A DNA stretch of 64,000 nucleotides from contig CAYMUL010000010.1 of NCBI GenBank assembly GCA_964393605.1, positions 1 through 64,000 of the forward strand. Direction: 5' to 3'. The notes beneath the pieces were generated by a model. That model worked only from the letters and a program-made list of their open reading frames with translations. It ran no database searches and was not told the DNA's origin. Every line of letters begins with the position of its first letter. The stretch's first letter is position 1. A program made the position numbers and the translations under genes. This document shows, piece by piece, positions 27,499 through 37,249 of this stretch. The stretch comes from CAYMUL01 sp964393605. Lineage in GTDB: Bacteria; Bacteroidota; Ignavibacteria; Ignavibacteriales; Ignavibacteriaceae.

Positions 27499-27518
27499 TG
27501 GGCTGAACATTCAGCCCA
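27499..27518 (-). terminator. Intrinsic terminator of rlpA
   Basis: An eight-base perfect stem (TGGGCTGA / TCAGCCCA) with a four-base loop, followed on the minus strand by TTTTTATTTT. It lies 22 bases after the rlpA stop. Confidence 0.85.
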
Positions 27519-27540
27519 CTAAAGTTAATTTAATTTATTT

Positions 27541-28029
27541 TTACATTGCAACGACTGGAGTATTTATTCCTTTGAGTGCAACCAATTCAACATTTAGCTT
27601 GACGACTCCCTTTTCAACCATGCCGAGTTCTCTTGCTACGGCTCTGGAGACGTCGAGGTTTCTCTTTTCCCAATAAGGACCTCTATCATTAATCCTTACT
27701 ATAACCGACTTACCGTTTTTCGGATTCGTCAATCGCAACAGGGTTCCAAATTTGAGCGATTTGTGCGCCGCTGTAAAGGCATCTTCATTAAAGAATTCGC
27801 CGTTCGCAGTCTGTCTTCCATGAAACCCGGGACCATACCAGGAAGCTAACATCGAGCCATCATCAATATAATCGATAATAGCCGCGTTTTTGTCATTGTT
27901 ATCATTAACAATTGCCTGTTCTGTTAAAAATTCCGCTTCAAAAATTTCGACAATTTTAAGTTCCTTTGCCGAAAATCCTGCGAGAATTAAAACAAACGCA
28001 ATTAAAAGCACTTTTGTTAATGTTTTCAA
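27541..28029 (-). CDS. rlpA: RlpA-like septal ring / rare lipoprotein A family protein
   Basis: A 162-residue exported cell-wall protein with a double-psi beta-barrel. The barrel (about residues 60-145) is shown by SMLASWYGPGFHGRQTANGEFFNEDAFTAAHKSLKFGTLLRLTNPKNGKSVIVRINDRGPY. In Gram-negative bacteria this fold cuts peptide-free glycan strands at the septum. The start is set at the TTG at 28029: AAGAGG lies at 28035-28040, five bases upstream, and translation from there begins with a signal peptide (LKTLTKVLLIAFVLILAGFSA). The frame open to 28101 would add 24 residues before it. No SPOR domain is present. Confidence 0.85.
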   Translation of the reverse strand: MKTLTKVLLIAFVLILAGFSAKELKIVEIFEAEFLTEQAIVNDNNDKNAAIIDYIDDGSMLASWYGPGFHGRQTANGEFFNEDAFTAAHKSLKFGTLLRLTNPKNGKSVIVRINDRGPYWEKRNLDVSRAVARELGMVEKGVVKLNVELVALKGINTPVVAM

Positions 28030-28289
28030 ATTGACCTCTTGTTTGTGAACAAAATTTGAATTATACGCCACAAAGTTAGTGCTACACTTTGGAGGCGACA
28101 AGTTATCAAATCAATTTTGAGTAGCGATGATTTGTGTCAGGAATAGTCGACCGCATCGGATTTTTAGTCGGAACTCATACATAATCCCCACTCTTCGAAA
28201 ACTTCTCTCAGCTATCTTAAAAAAAATTTCTCGAACTCAGGCACTTTTTTATTTTCGAGTTGTATAAGCCGAAAAAAACAGGTACAGAG

Positions 28290-31200
28290 ATGAAACGCAT
28301 CAAATATTTTTTAATGACGCTCCTTTTAGGAATCACAACTCTTTTCTTTCAGGGAAATACAAATCTGAATAAAGAAAAAGACCGTTTCCAAATTTACAAC
28401 TACTCAATGTTCACTTCTGAAGAAGAGGCATTCGTCCAACTTTATGCAAATTCCAACTACTCTGATATTAAATTCAAGCTGTTCAAAATCTCCGACCCGA
28501 TTCAGTTCATTAAAATAAAGAGGGAAAGACAGAACAACGGTATCTTTGACATCTGGGGAGAAAATTACTCGAACATCCTCAAAGTTTCTGAGATGGTGAA
28601 AGAATTTATCCATGCGGCAGGAACAAAAGGAGGATATTGGTATGATTCAAAAATAAATTTGGGCAAACTCGATGCGGGAATTTATCTTCTTCAATCGCAA
28701 AGAGGAAATCAAGTGGCATATTGCCCCGTTGTCGTTTCTAATTATATGATGGTGATGCGCGGTTATAAAAATAAATTACTCCTCTTCACCGCGGAGTCTA
28801 AATCGGGAAAGTTTCAGGAAAATTTGGAGTACAACATTTTCGTGAATGATTCTTCCATCGCAAAAAATTTAGCCGATAAAAACGGAATAGTTGAAATTCA
28901 AAACGAGAGTTTTATAAGTAACAGTAAATTATTCGTAACTGCGAAAGTCGGAGAAGAGTTAGTGTTCAGCGACCCTTATTATTTTTTTACCGATCCCGAT
29001 AATAATTCGTTCATCGCGTACATTTATACGAATCAACCGGTTTATCGTCCGGGGCAGAAAGTTCATTTCAAATCTGTGCTTCGCGAACGAAAAAATAATT
29101 TTCTGACTACGATCGGGAACGAAAAAATCTCAGTTCAGATCAGATCGCCGAAGAATAAAGAAATTTTCAATTCGGAGATTTCAACAAACGATCTCGGAAC
29201 ACTTTTCAGTGATGTTGTTCTTGACGAAGACGCAGAAATCGGAACATATTCAATTCAAGTGAATCACAATGGACAAACTGCATACGGTTCGTTCGCTGTT
29301 GAAGAATATAAAAAGCCTGAGTTCAAAGTGTCGGTCGAGTTGAAGAAAAATCAATTTAAGTTTGATGAAATTATAACCGGCAAAGTTAGTGCTGATTACT
29401 TTTTCGGCTCACCTGTGCAGGACGCAAAGGTTGTTCTCAAAATTTTTAGAAAGCAATATTATCTGCCCTGGTGGTATTGGTCGGAATATGCATGGTTCTA
29501 TAAAGATTATTATCCGTGGCACAATGAACAAGTATTCGTCGATGAGATTGAAGGAGAGATTGATGAAAACGGCGAATGGAATTTTTCGTACGATAATTCT
29601 TCTTCAACAAAAGATGATTACATTTATGAATTCATCGCGGAAGTAACCGATAACAGCCGCCGCACAATTAACGGAAGTAAATCAACTTTTGTAACCCGAA
29701 ATAATTTTTCCGTTTCCATCAATACAAATAAATATTTTGTTCGCGTTAATGAAAATTTGCAAGTTACAGTGCGCTCATTCGATTTCGCCGCGAAAGGTGT
29801 TTCTACAAAATTGAAAATCAAAATTTCAAAAGAGGATGAAAATTATCGCGACAAATTTTTCTTCAACACACTTGTCGAAACCAATAAAGACGGCGTCTCG
29901 CTCATAGATTTTATTCCGAAGGAAACGGGATATTATAAAATCACCGCCGAAACTGCGGATAAATCGGAAGAGTTGTTGACGACAAAATATTTTTATGTGC
30001 ATTCAAAAGATGATTTTGCTTGGTACGGTTACGGTGGAAGTTTTGAAATTATTCTCGATAAAGAATCTTATCAGAAAGGCGATACACTACGCGCCGTAAT
30101 TTTCAATCCGAATAAAGGAGCGAGTATATTCGTCGCCGCCGAAACAAATGATCTGATAGAGAAAAAAGTTTTTGCATCTATTTCCGAACATGCGGAAATA
30201 AGTTTTGTCCTGGACGAAAGATTCAGTCCTGCATTTAATTTAACTGCGCTTGTCGTTGGTAATAAATCTCTTTACACACAAACAAAGTTAGTCGGCGTTC
30301 TCGATAAAAGTAGAACAATAAACATCACGCTCGAGCAATCGAAAAAATTTTATAAACCGGGGGATTCAATCAGTTATTTTATAAATGTAACCGATTGGAA
30401 AAATAATCCTGTGAAGAACGCAGAATTTTCCGCCGCACTCGTCGATGAAGCAATCTTTTCAATCAAAGAAGATGAAACAAAACCGATCGACCAATTTTTT
30501 AATGCGCCCACTCAGTTTTATGTACCGACAAGCAACTCGTTTCAGAGCGGTTATTTTTACACGACAAGCAGAGTGAAAACATACATCGACAAAACTTTGA
30601 ATTTCATAAAACCGCTGAATGAAAATTCTTCATTCACCGGAATTTTGAAAACAAAGGATGAAGTGAGCTGGAGTAATTTTAAACTTCTGCTCATTTCGGA
30701 AAATACAATTTACACTACTGTAATTGACGAAACCGGTTTGTTCAACTTCAAACAGATTGCATCGGGCGACTATCAACTTTTTATCACCAACGGATATTAT
30801 GTTTTTGATTTCATAAAAAATATCTCCGTTAAAATCGGGGAAAACAAAGTTGGCAAAATTTCTGTGGAGTTTGAAGATGAATCATTTTCACTCGATGAAG
30901 CCGACGCAACGCAAGATATGGCAGGTGCCGGAAATCAAGAACGCACTACGATTAGCAAAGCAGAAGCGGCACCGCCGGCTAATTATGTCCAACCCGAAGT
31001 ACGGCAAAATTTTGTCGATGCCGCATTTTGGAATCCCGTTTTCAAAACTGACCGCGCTGGAAACGCCGTCATCAAAATTAAAGCACCGGACAACCTTACG
31101 AGCTGGAGACTTACGCTAAAAGGTTTGGCGGAGAACGATTTGTTTGGACAAAAAATTTCTTCAACCATTGTTCGGAAAGAATTATTGGTTCGAATCGAAA

Positions 31201-33185
31201 GCCCGAGATTTTTCAGACAGGGAGATGAAATTACTATTTCAACAATTGTTCACAGCTATTTGCCTACGACCCACAAAACTAAAATTAGTTTTGATGTAAA
31301 AAATCTTGAATTACTTTCTTCGCAATTAAATCAACCGGGTTTGAGTACGATTCTTCACTCATCTTCAAAAAAAATGTTTGAAGTTGAAATTGAAAGCAAC
31401 AGCGAAATAAGAATTGATTGGAAAGTGAAAGTGAACAAACCAAACGGACAAGCTGAACTTTACTGCGAAGCATTAACGTCGCTTGAATCCGATGCAATGA
31501 AAATTTCAATTCCCGTTTTGCCGAAAGGAGTAAAAAATCTCGAATCCTTCACAACCGAATTAAGCGAAGAAAATCAGAGCGAAGAAATAATTTTTACGAT
31601 TCCAAACGGTGTTGATTTGCGTTCGGCATTTTTGAATTTATCATTACAACCGACACTCGCCGCTTCAATTCTGCAATCGCTCGATGAGTTGATCGAATAT
31701 CCATACGGCTGCGTTGAACAAACAATGAGTCGATTTTTGCCTGCGGTTATCGCTTCAAGTGCATTTAAAGATTTGAATTTAAATTTGAGCTCGAAAGCGA
31801 TGAATGACTTGCCGAAGGTAATTGATGCGGGTTTGAAGCGCCTCTATTCTTTTCAACACAGCGACGGTGGATGGGGCTGGTGGAAAAATGACGAAACTAA
31901 TCCGTACATGACTGCCTATGTTATCTTCGGACTGAAGCAGGCAATCAATGCCGGTTATGATATTAATTCATCGGCTTACGAGGAAGGTTTGCAAAGATTA
32001 CAAATACTTCTTGATGAAAAAAAGAATCTTGATGAAACAACAACTGCATTTATGATTTATGCGCTTTCATTTACAAACAATAAAGAAACTCGAAAAAAAG
32101 TTTTTGAAAAAATTGAAGATATAAATTTGCAGAAACAAAGTGCATATACATTGTCGCTACTCGGATTGGCGGCACTAAATCTTGAGAAGGAAAAACTTTC
32201 AAAAGAAATTTCTGCACGCCTGCTTCAATTAAAAACTGAAACGACACAATTCGTTTCATGGCAAATGAAAGATAATGACTACCGATGGCAATCGGATAAT
32301 GTTCAGGCAACTGCGATGGCGTTGAAGTTTTTCATTCAGAAAAAGAATAACGATAAAATGATTTCGAAAGGTGTGAGATGGTTAATTACACAGCAACGCG
32401 GTTCGTCATGGAACTCAACACAACAAACTGCAAAAGTTTTGTTCGCACTTATCGATTATCTGAAATCTTCCAATGAACTTAATCCCGATTATTCATCGAG
32501 AATAATTCTTAACGGAAAAGAAATTTCCATTCATCAGTTTTCTTCGAAAGAAAATTATGCCGGATTAAAATTGCGCTTTGATGAATTCACCGCCGCGCTG
32601 AAACACGGAAGCAATACATTGAGAATAATCAAGAATGGCGCGGGGAAACTCTATGTTACCGGATTCAATACTTTTTATGCAGATAAAAACTTAACTACAA
32701 ATCAAAATAATTTTTCAGTCGAGAAACAAGTATTCAAACTTGAAAAATATTTTGACGGTGATGAATATATCTATCGTAAATCCAGCAATCTCAACAATAT
32801 TAAAAGCGGCGATTTAATCTTCGTAAAACTGTCCGTTGAGAATAAAAATAGTTTTAATCAATATGTAATGATTGAAGATTTCTTTGCTTCCGGTTTTGAG
32901 ATTGTGAAAGATGACGATCATTATCGTGTTGAAGGCGAAGAAAAGTATTCGTACGACTATTACGATTGGAGACCATATTGGAGATGGAATTACGCCGACA
33001 AAGAAATTCGCGATGAGAAAATTTCTTTCTTCGTTACTTATCCTTCTTCAACAATGGATTTCACTTATATTATGCGAGCGCAAATTCCGGGTGAGTTTAA
33101 TATCATGCCCGCAGAAGTTTCGTTGATGTATTATCCGGAGATTCTAACTGTAACTGAACTTGATGAAATTAAAGTGAAGAATTGA
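28290..33185 (+). CDS. Bacterial alpha-2-macroglobulin, thioester type
   Basis: A 1631-residue exported protein of the alpha-2-macroglobulin family, thought to trap foreign proteases in the periplasm or at the surface. A signal peptide (MKRIKYFLMTLLLGITTLFF) is followed by MG domains: FIAYIYTNQPVYRPGQKVHFKSVLRER at about 245-275 and later ...YKKPEFKVSVELKKNQF. The ANATO-less core has AAFWNPVFKTDRAGNAVIKIKAPDNLTSWRLTLKG. The thioester CxEQ motif is intact (Cys1141-Val-Glu-Gln1144 in YPYGCVEQTMSRFLPAV), then HSDGGWGWWKNDETNPYMTAYVIFGL of the alpha-alpha toroid domain. The ATG at 28290 is chosen over TTG 28260 because the signal peptide starts there. The usual pbpC neighbour is absent. Confidence 0.93.
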   Translation: MKRIKYFLMTLLLGITTLFFQGNTNLNKEKDRFQIYNYSMFTSEEEAFVQLYANSNYSDIKFKLFKISDPIQFIKIKRERQNNGIFDIWGENYSNILKVSEMVKEFIHAAGTKGGYWYDSKINLGKLDAGIYLLQSQRGNQVAYCPVVVSNYMMVMRGYKNKLLLFTAESKSGKFQENLEYNIFVNDSSIAKNLADKNGIVEIQNESFISNSKLFVTAKVGEELVFSDPYYFFTDPDNNSFIAYIYTNQPVYRPGQKVHFKSVLRERKNNFLTTIGNEKISVQIRSPKNKEIFNSEISTNDLGTLFSDVVLDEDAEIGTYSIQVNHNGQTAYGSFAVEEYKKPEFKVSVELKKNQFKFDEIITGKVSADYFFGSPVQDAKVVLKIFRKQYYLPWWYWSEYAWFYKDYYPWHNEQVFVDEIEGEIDENGEWNFSYDNSSSTKDDYIYEFIAEVTDNSRRTINGSKSTFVTRNNFSVSINTNKYFVRVNENLQVTVRSFDFAAKGVSTKLKIKISKEDENYRDKFFFNTLVETNKDGVSLIDFIPKETGYYKITAETADKSEELLTTKYFYVHSKDDFAWYGYGGSFEIILDKESYQKGDTLRAVIFNPNKGASIFVAAETNDLIEKKVFASISEHAEISFVLDERFSPAFNLTALVVGNKSLYTQTKLVGVLDKSRTINITLEQSKKFYKPGDSISYFINVTDWKNNPVKNAEFSAALVDEAIFSIKEDETKPIDQFFNAPTQFYVPTSNSFQSGYFYTTSRVKTYIDKTLNFIKPLNENSSFTGILKTKDEVSWSNFKLLLISENTIYTTVIDETGLFNFKQIASGDYQLFITNGYYVFDFIKNISVKIGENKVGKISVEFEDESFSLDEADATQDMAGAGNQERTTISKAEAAPPANYVQPEVRQNFVDAAFWNPVFKTDRAGNAVIKIKAPDNLTSWRLTLKGLAENDLFGQKISSTIVRKELLVRIESPRFFRQGDEITISTIVHSYLPTTHKTKISFDVKNLELLSSQLNQPGLSTILHSSSKKMFEVEIESNSEIRIDWKVKVNKPNGQAELYCEALTSLESDAMKISIPVLPKGVKNLESFTTELSEENQSEEIIFTIPNGVDLRSAFLNLSLQPTLAASILQSLDELIEYPYGCVEQTMSRFLPAVIASSAFKDLNLNLSSKAMNDLPKVIDAGLKRLYSFQHSDGGWGWWKNDETNPYMTAYVIFGLKQAINAGYDINSSAYEEGLQRLQILLDEKKNLDETTTAFMIYALSFTNNKETRKKVFEKIEDINLQKQSAYTLSLLGLAALNLEKEKLSKEISARLLQLKTETTQFVSWQMKDNDYRWQSDNVQATAMALKFFIQKKNNDKMISKGVRWLITQQRGSSWNSTQQTAKVLFALIDYLKSSNELNPDYSSRIILNGKEISIHQFSSKENYAGLKLRFDEFTAALKHGSNTLRIIKNGAGKLYVTGFNTFYADKNLTTNQNNFSVEKQVFKLEKYFDGDEYIYRKSSNLNNIKSGDLIFVKLSVENKNSFNQYVMIEDFFASGFEIVKDDDHYRVEGEEKYSYDYYDWRPYWRWNYADKEIRDEKISFFVTYPSSTMDFTYIMRAQIPGEFNIMPAEVSLMYYPEILTVTELDEIKVKN

Positions 33186-33190
33186 TAGAA

Positions 33191-34039
33191 TTATATTTTG
33201 GGAAGAGTGAAGAAAAATGAAGTTCCTTCGCCGACTTTACTTTCGCACCAAATTTTTCCCGAATGTGCTTCCACAATTTTTTTTACGATGAAAAGACCGA
33301 GCCCCGTGCTGTCCTCATTGTTAGTCGCTTTCACCGATGTTCTTTGAAATGGTTTGAAAAGTTTTCCGATTTCGCCGGAAGGAATTCCTTGCCCCTGATC
33401 TCTTACGCTGATAACAATTTCATTCACCGCAACCGAAAAAGAAATAAATATTTTTGTATTCTCAAAAGAATATTTCACCGCATTCGAAATAAGATTGTTC
33501 ATCACTTGCTCGATTTTATTTTTATCGATTTGAAAATTGCACATGCCGATGTTGGATTGAAATGTAATCGTAATATTTTTCTTTTCGGCTAATAACCTGT
33601 TGAGTTGAATTGTATCTTTCAAAAACTTTACCATTTCAATTTCCTTTTTTTGGAGTGTGATTGAACCCGCTTCAATATTGGAGATTGTGAGCAAGTCATT
33701 CACAAGCGAGAACATGAATTGGCTTAAATTTTTTATATGATTCAGAAATAAACGCTGCTCCTCGTTGTAGTTATATTTATCGTCTTCCAATACTTCGAGA
33801 CAAGAATTTATAACACTGATGGGATTGCGAAGATCATGCGCCACCATTCCGATGAACTGATTTTTTATCGTATTCAACTCAAGCAATTCAGAATTTTTTT
33901 TTGAGATTTCCCGTTGAAGATTTATCAATTCATTATTCAAACTTGAAAATTCTTCGAGCGCAATCGTCATTTTTTCTTCTGCGCCGATTGATTTTAATTT
34001 TGGAAGTATTTCAGTTCTAAACGATTTTTTCTTACCCAT
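33191..34039 (-). CDS. Soluble sensor histidine kinase (kinase core only)
   Basis: A 282-residue cytoplasmic kinase, the last gene of the chemosensory operon. An N-terminal coiled coil (about 25-60) leads into the phospho-acceptor helix VAHDLRNPISV (His68). The HATPase_c domain with NNLISNAVKYSF, VRDQGQGIPSGEIGKLFKPFQ and STGLGLFIVKKIVEAHSGKIW follows. There is no receiver, PAS or membrane segment. The core closely matches the kinase half of the next gene upstream, so it looks like a duplicate that lost its receiver. ATG 34039 (MGKKKSF) is preferred to the TTG at 34054. Confidence 0.88.
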   Translation of the reverse strand: MGKKKSFRTEILPKLKSIGAEEKMTIALEEFSSLNNELINLQREISKKNSELLELNTIKNQFIGMVAHDLRNPISVINSCLEVLEDDKYNYNEEQRLFLNHIKNLSQFMFSLVNDLLTISNIEAGSITLQKKEIEMVKFLKDTIQLNRLLAEKKNITITFQSNIGMCNFQIDKNKIEQVMNNLISNAVKYSFENTKIFISFSVAVNEIVISVRDQGQGIPSGEIGKLFKPFQRTSVKATNNEDSTGLGLFIVKKIVEAHSGKIWCESKVGEGTSFFFTLPKI

Positions 34040-34068
34040 GACTGAAAAATACAAACGCCCTAATTTTT

Positions 34069-35352
34069 TTATGTTGAGAGTTTCAACGAAAAAGCAAACT
34101 TGCTTCCTTTCCCCACTTCACTTTCAACCCAAATTTCTCCGTTATGACTTTCAATAATTTTTTTGACAATCGATAAACCAAGCCCGGTGCTTTTCTCTCC
34201 TGCAGTGCTTTTAACACTGGTTCGCGCAAACGGTTGGAAAAGTTTTTGCTGTTCAGAGACAGGAATTCCGGGTCCGTTATCTTCAACATAAACAGTAACT
34301 CTGTCATCACCTGTCAAAACTCCTACTGTAACTATACTATTGTTTTGCGAAAACTTTATTGCGTTCGAAACTAAGTTATTAAGGACTTGTTCAATTTTAA
34401 TATTGTCGATGTTCAACTCACATGCTTTTGTTTCCGGTTTGAATTCAATAGTAATATTTTTATTAGCGGCTTGAACTCGGTGTAGGTTTATGTTATTTTC
34501 GATTAATGAAACGATATCCACTTGTGAAAGATTCAAATTCACCTGACCTGATTCGATTACTGCAATATCAAGCAGTTCATTCAACAAAGTTAAAACAAAT
34601 TCGCTCGAACGTTTTATCGTTTCTACAAAATCAACTTCGTCTTCGGATAGTTTTGAAGCAGCTTCGTCAAGAATTATCATGCTGTATGAAAGAATAACGC
34701 CGATAGGATTGCGCAAGTCGTGAGCCGCCATTCGTAAAAATTTATTTTTCTCTTCGTTCAGTTTTTGCAGCTCGAGATTCTTTTTTGCAATCTCGCGGTG
34801 CATTGTTACAAGTTGTTGATTGGCTTCGGCGAGTTCACCGTTCTTCTGAATTGCATTTTCATAAGTTGAAAGGAGAAGATCGATAATCTGCATCCGGTTG
34901 GAGTTGATAAAATATTTATTCCCGCCGAACATAATTTCAATTCCCATATCCGTTCGGCTCGAACCTCCGCGTAGTTCTTGATTGATCAGAATGTATCTTA
35001 TTCGAGAAAGTAAAAATTGTTCGTTGTAAGGTTTCGTAAGAAAATTATCGGCACCTGCTTGCAATCCTTTAATTACATCTTTGGGATCGGAGAGATTCGT
35101 CAAAAGCATAACAGGAATATGTTTAAGGTCGGGAGACTGCTTCACGAGCTCACACAACCCGTAGCCGTCAAGTTCGGGCATGATAATATCAGTAATAATC
35201 AAATCCGGTTTTTGATCTTTGAGAACTTCCTTTGCCGCCGCACCGTTAAGCGATGCGATAACCGTATAGCCGTTCTGTTCAAGCATGTATTGAAGATGCT
35301 CGAGTTGTGTCGGGCTATCTTCTACAATTAATATGTTCTTAAATTTTTCCAT
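34069..35352 (-). CDS. Response regulator-histidine kinase hybrid
   Basis: A 427-residue soluble protein with a receiver first (residues 1-125; phospho-acceptor Asp55 in LIITDIIMPELDG, Lys107 in FLTKPYN). A linker follows (IMFGGNKYFINSNRMQIIDLLLSTYENAIQKN), then a coiled coil and a kinase with His211 (MAAHDLRNPIG) and ATP-site motifs NNLVSNAIKFSQ, VEDNGPGIPVSEQQKLFQPF, TGLGLSIVKKIIESHNGEIW. It probably relays or integrates phosphate from the operon's CheA. It starts one base after the gene for the receiver protein at 35354. It shares the receiver-linker with that protein and the kinase with the one at 33191. Confidence 0.9.
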   Translation of the reverse strand: MEKFKNILIVEDSPTQLEHLQYMLEQNGYTVIASLNGAAAKEVLKDQKPDLIITDIIMPELDGYGLCELVKQSPDLKHIPVMLLTNLSDPKDVIKGLQAGADNFLTKPYNEQFLLSRIRYILINQELRGGSSRTDMGIEIMFGGNKYFINSNRMQIIDLLLSTYENAIQKNGELAEANQQLVTMHREIAKKNLELQKLNEEKNKFLRMAAHDLRNPIGVILSYSMIILDEAASKLSEDEVDFVETIKRSSEFVLTLLNELLDIAVIESGQVNLNLSQVDIVSLIENNINLHRVQAANKNITIEFKPETKACELNIDNIKIEQVLNNLVSNAIKFSQNNSIVTVGVLTGDDRVTVYVEDNGPGIPVSEQQKLFQPFARTSVKSTAGEKSTGLGLSIVKKIIESHNGEIWVESEVGKGSKFAFSLKLST

Positions 35353-35353
35353 T

Positions 35354-36184
35354 TTAAATTTGTCGAAGTAATTGAATTAACTCCGTAGTTAACTTTTTAA
35401 TTGAACCTATATTTCTTTGAATCAAAATTAAGGATTGTTGCACTTTTTTTGCAAACTCTTCTGTTGTAAAATTACTAAAACTTTCTGTATTTCGATAATC
35501 CTTTGAGCTTATATCTTTATTTTGTGGATTCACCAATATCTCGAGTGCTTCAAGATTTTGCCTTAAATACACATCTTCATTTGTGAGTTCAATATTTTTT
35601 TTGTGAATGATGTGAGCAATCTTATCCTGCGTTTCTTTCAGTTTTTGTCTGAGTTCCGCAACCTCATTATTCTTTTCGACGGCAGTAGCGTAGCTTGAAA
35701 CAAGGAGATTCATAATTTTATTTTTGTCGCTCGAAATTTGGTGAGTTTCACCGCCGGCACTGAAAGAAATTGCACCATCTTTCTCGACCGGTGCTTCTCT
35801 TTTCGAAAATTGATTTTGAAAAAGTTGGCGCACGCGCGAAAGCAAATATGCATCATCGAAAGGTTTAACGATAAAATTATCCGCACCTGCTTCTGCACCT
35901 TTCAAAATATCGTTCGTTGCCGATAAACTTGTTAAAAGTATAACGGGAATCTGTTTAAGATTTTCGTTCGCTTTAATTTTCGAACACAATTGATAACCGT
36001 CAATTCCGCGCGGCATAACGATATCGGAAATGATCATATCGGGTTCACGCTGAATAATCATTTCGAGTGCATTCACGCCGTCAACAGCAATTTGAACTTC
36101 ATAACCTTCCCCTTCAAGAATATATTGCGTTCGAGCCGCTTGTGTCGGGCTGTCTTCTACTATTAAAATATATTTTCTGTTCAT
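35354..36184 (-). CDS. Receiver-domain protein with coiled-coil tail
   Basis: A 276-residue protein. Residues 1-125 form a receiver domain (EDSPTQAARTQYILE, Asp54 in MIISDIVMPRGIDGYQLC, Lys108 in FIVKPFDD). The linker AISFSAGGETHQISSDKNKIMNLLVSSYATAVEKNNEVAEL is paralogous to that of the hybrid kinase at 34069. Instead of a kinase it ends in helices (KKVQQSLILIQRNIGSIKKLTTELIQLLRQI). It may act as the CheY-like output or phosphate sink for CheA. It lies 16 bases after cheB. Confidence 0.87.
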   Translation of the reverse strand: MNRKYILIVEDSPTQAARTQYILEGEGYEVQIAVDGVNALEMIIQREPDMIISDIVMPRGIDGYQLCSKIKANENLKQIPVILLTSLSATNDILKGAEAGADNFIVKPFDDAYLLSRVRQLFQNQFSKREAPVEKDGAISFSAGGETHQISSDKNKIMNLLVSSYATAVEKNNEVAELRQKLKETQDKIAHIIHKKNIELTNEDVYLRQNLEALEILVNPQNKDISSKDYRNTESFSNFTTEEFAKKVQQSLILIQRNIGSIKKLTTELIQLLRQI

Positions 36185-36200
36185 ATTATCGTCTGAGTTT

Positions 36201-37247
36201 TTATAAGTTTAGTTTATTCAAATAATTAATGATTTGCTCGGGAGAATAAATATGCGATGCGGCATTGAGTTTAACCGCTTCGCCCGGCATTCCGAATACG
36301 GTGGAAGATTCTTCATTCTGCGCAATAGTTACAGCACCGATATCTTTAATCATTTTTAATTCCGCCGCGCCGTCGCGCCCCATTCCGGTTAATAAAATTG
36401 AAACACAGTTTTTTAATTTGTTTTCTGCAATCGAACGGAACATCGCCGAAACTGCAGGGCGCAAACTATATTCCGGTGGATTGCTGTTCAATCTGATTCT
36501 TAAATTTGAATCAAGTGTCATGTGTCGATCATCGGGTGCAACGTAACAATGTGCCGGTTCAATCTTTTGTGAACTCTCCCCAACAACCACTTTAACTTTG
36601 GAGTTGTTGTTCAACCAATCAACCAAACCTTTTGTAAAACCCTTTGCGATATGTTGAACAATTAAAATGGGAATTGAAAAATCACTTTTTAATCCTGAAA
36701 GAATTTTTTCAAGCACGACCGGACCACCGGTGGAAGTTCCAATTGCGATAAAATCTATTTTCCCCGAATCATCAAAAGATGTTTCGCGAGTTTCTGCAAA
36801 TGTTTTTGGTGCAATGATCTGTTTATTTTTTGCAACTCGCTTTACAACTTTTATTTCCGACATGAGTTTGATATTCTGACAAAGTTGTTTTGCGATTCGA
36901 TCGTACTCCGGTGTTCCGTAGTTGCGCGGCTTTTCAGAAACCGAAACAGCACCGAACTCAAAAGCCATAAATGTTTTTTTAATGTCGGTCGGGCTGAAGT
37001 TGGCGGAAACAATAATTATCGGCGTCGGATAATTTTCCATAATTTTTCTTGTGGCATCCAAACCATTCATCACCGGCATATTCACATCCATAGTAATTAC
37101 ATCCGGTTTTTCTTTTTCAACAAACTCGAAAGCTTGTTGTCCATTTTCGGCGAAACCAATAATTTTTATTTTAGGATCGGCAGAAAGAGTTTCCCGCAAC
37201 AGTTCAAGCATTACGGGAGAGTCATCTACAATTAAAACTTTAATCAC
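36201..37247 (-). CDS. cheB: Chemotaxis methylesterase CheB
   Basis: Removes methyl groups from (and can deamidate) chemoreceptors when phosphorylated by CheA. The 348-residue protein has an N-terminal receiver (Asp54 in VITMDVNMPVMNG) and a C-terminal methylesterase with the catalytic triad readable: Ser172 in GTSTGGP, His199 in VQHIAKGF, Asp292 in GMGRDGA. The two are joined by a Lys-rich linker (about 130-160). It lies 2 bases after cheA in the operon. Its role is adaptation of the two receptors encoded upstream. Confidence 0.96.
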   Translation of the reverse strand: MIKVLIVDDSPVMLELLRETLSADPKIKIIGFAENGQQAFEFVEKEKPDVITMDVNMPVMNGLDATRKIMENYPTPIIIVSANFSPTDIKKTFMAFEFGAVSVSEKPRNYGTPEYDRIAKQLCQNIKLMSEIKVVKRVAKNKQIIAPKTFAETRETSFDDSGKIDFIAIGTSTGGPVVLEKILSGLKSDFSIPILIVQHIAKGFTKGLVDWLNNNSKVKVVVGESSQKIEPAHCYVAPDDRHMTLDSNLRIRLNSNPPEYSLRPAVSAMFRSIAENKLKNCVSILLTGMGRDGAAELKMIKDIGAVTIAQNEESSTVFGMPGEAVKLNAASHIYSPEQIINYLNKLNL

Positions 37248-37249
37248 AA

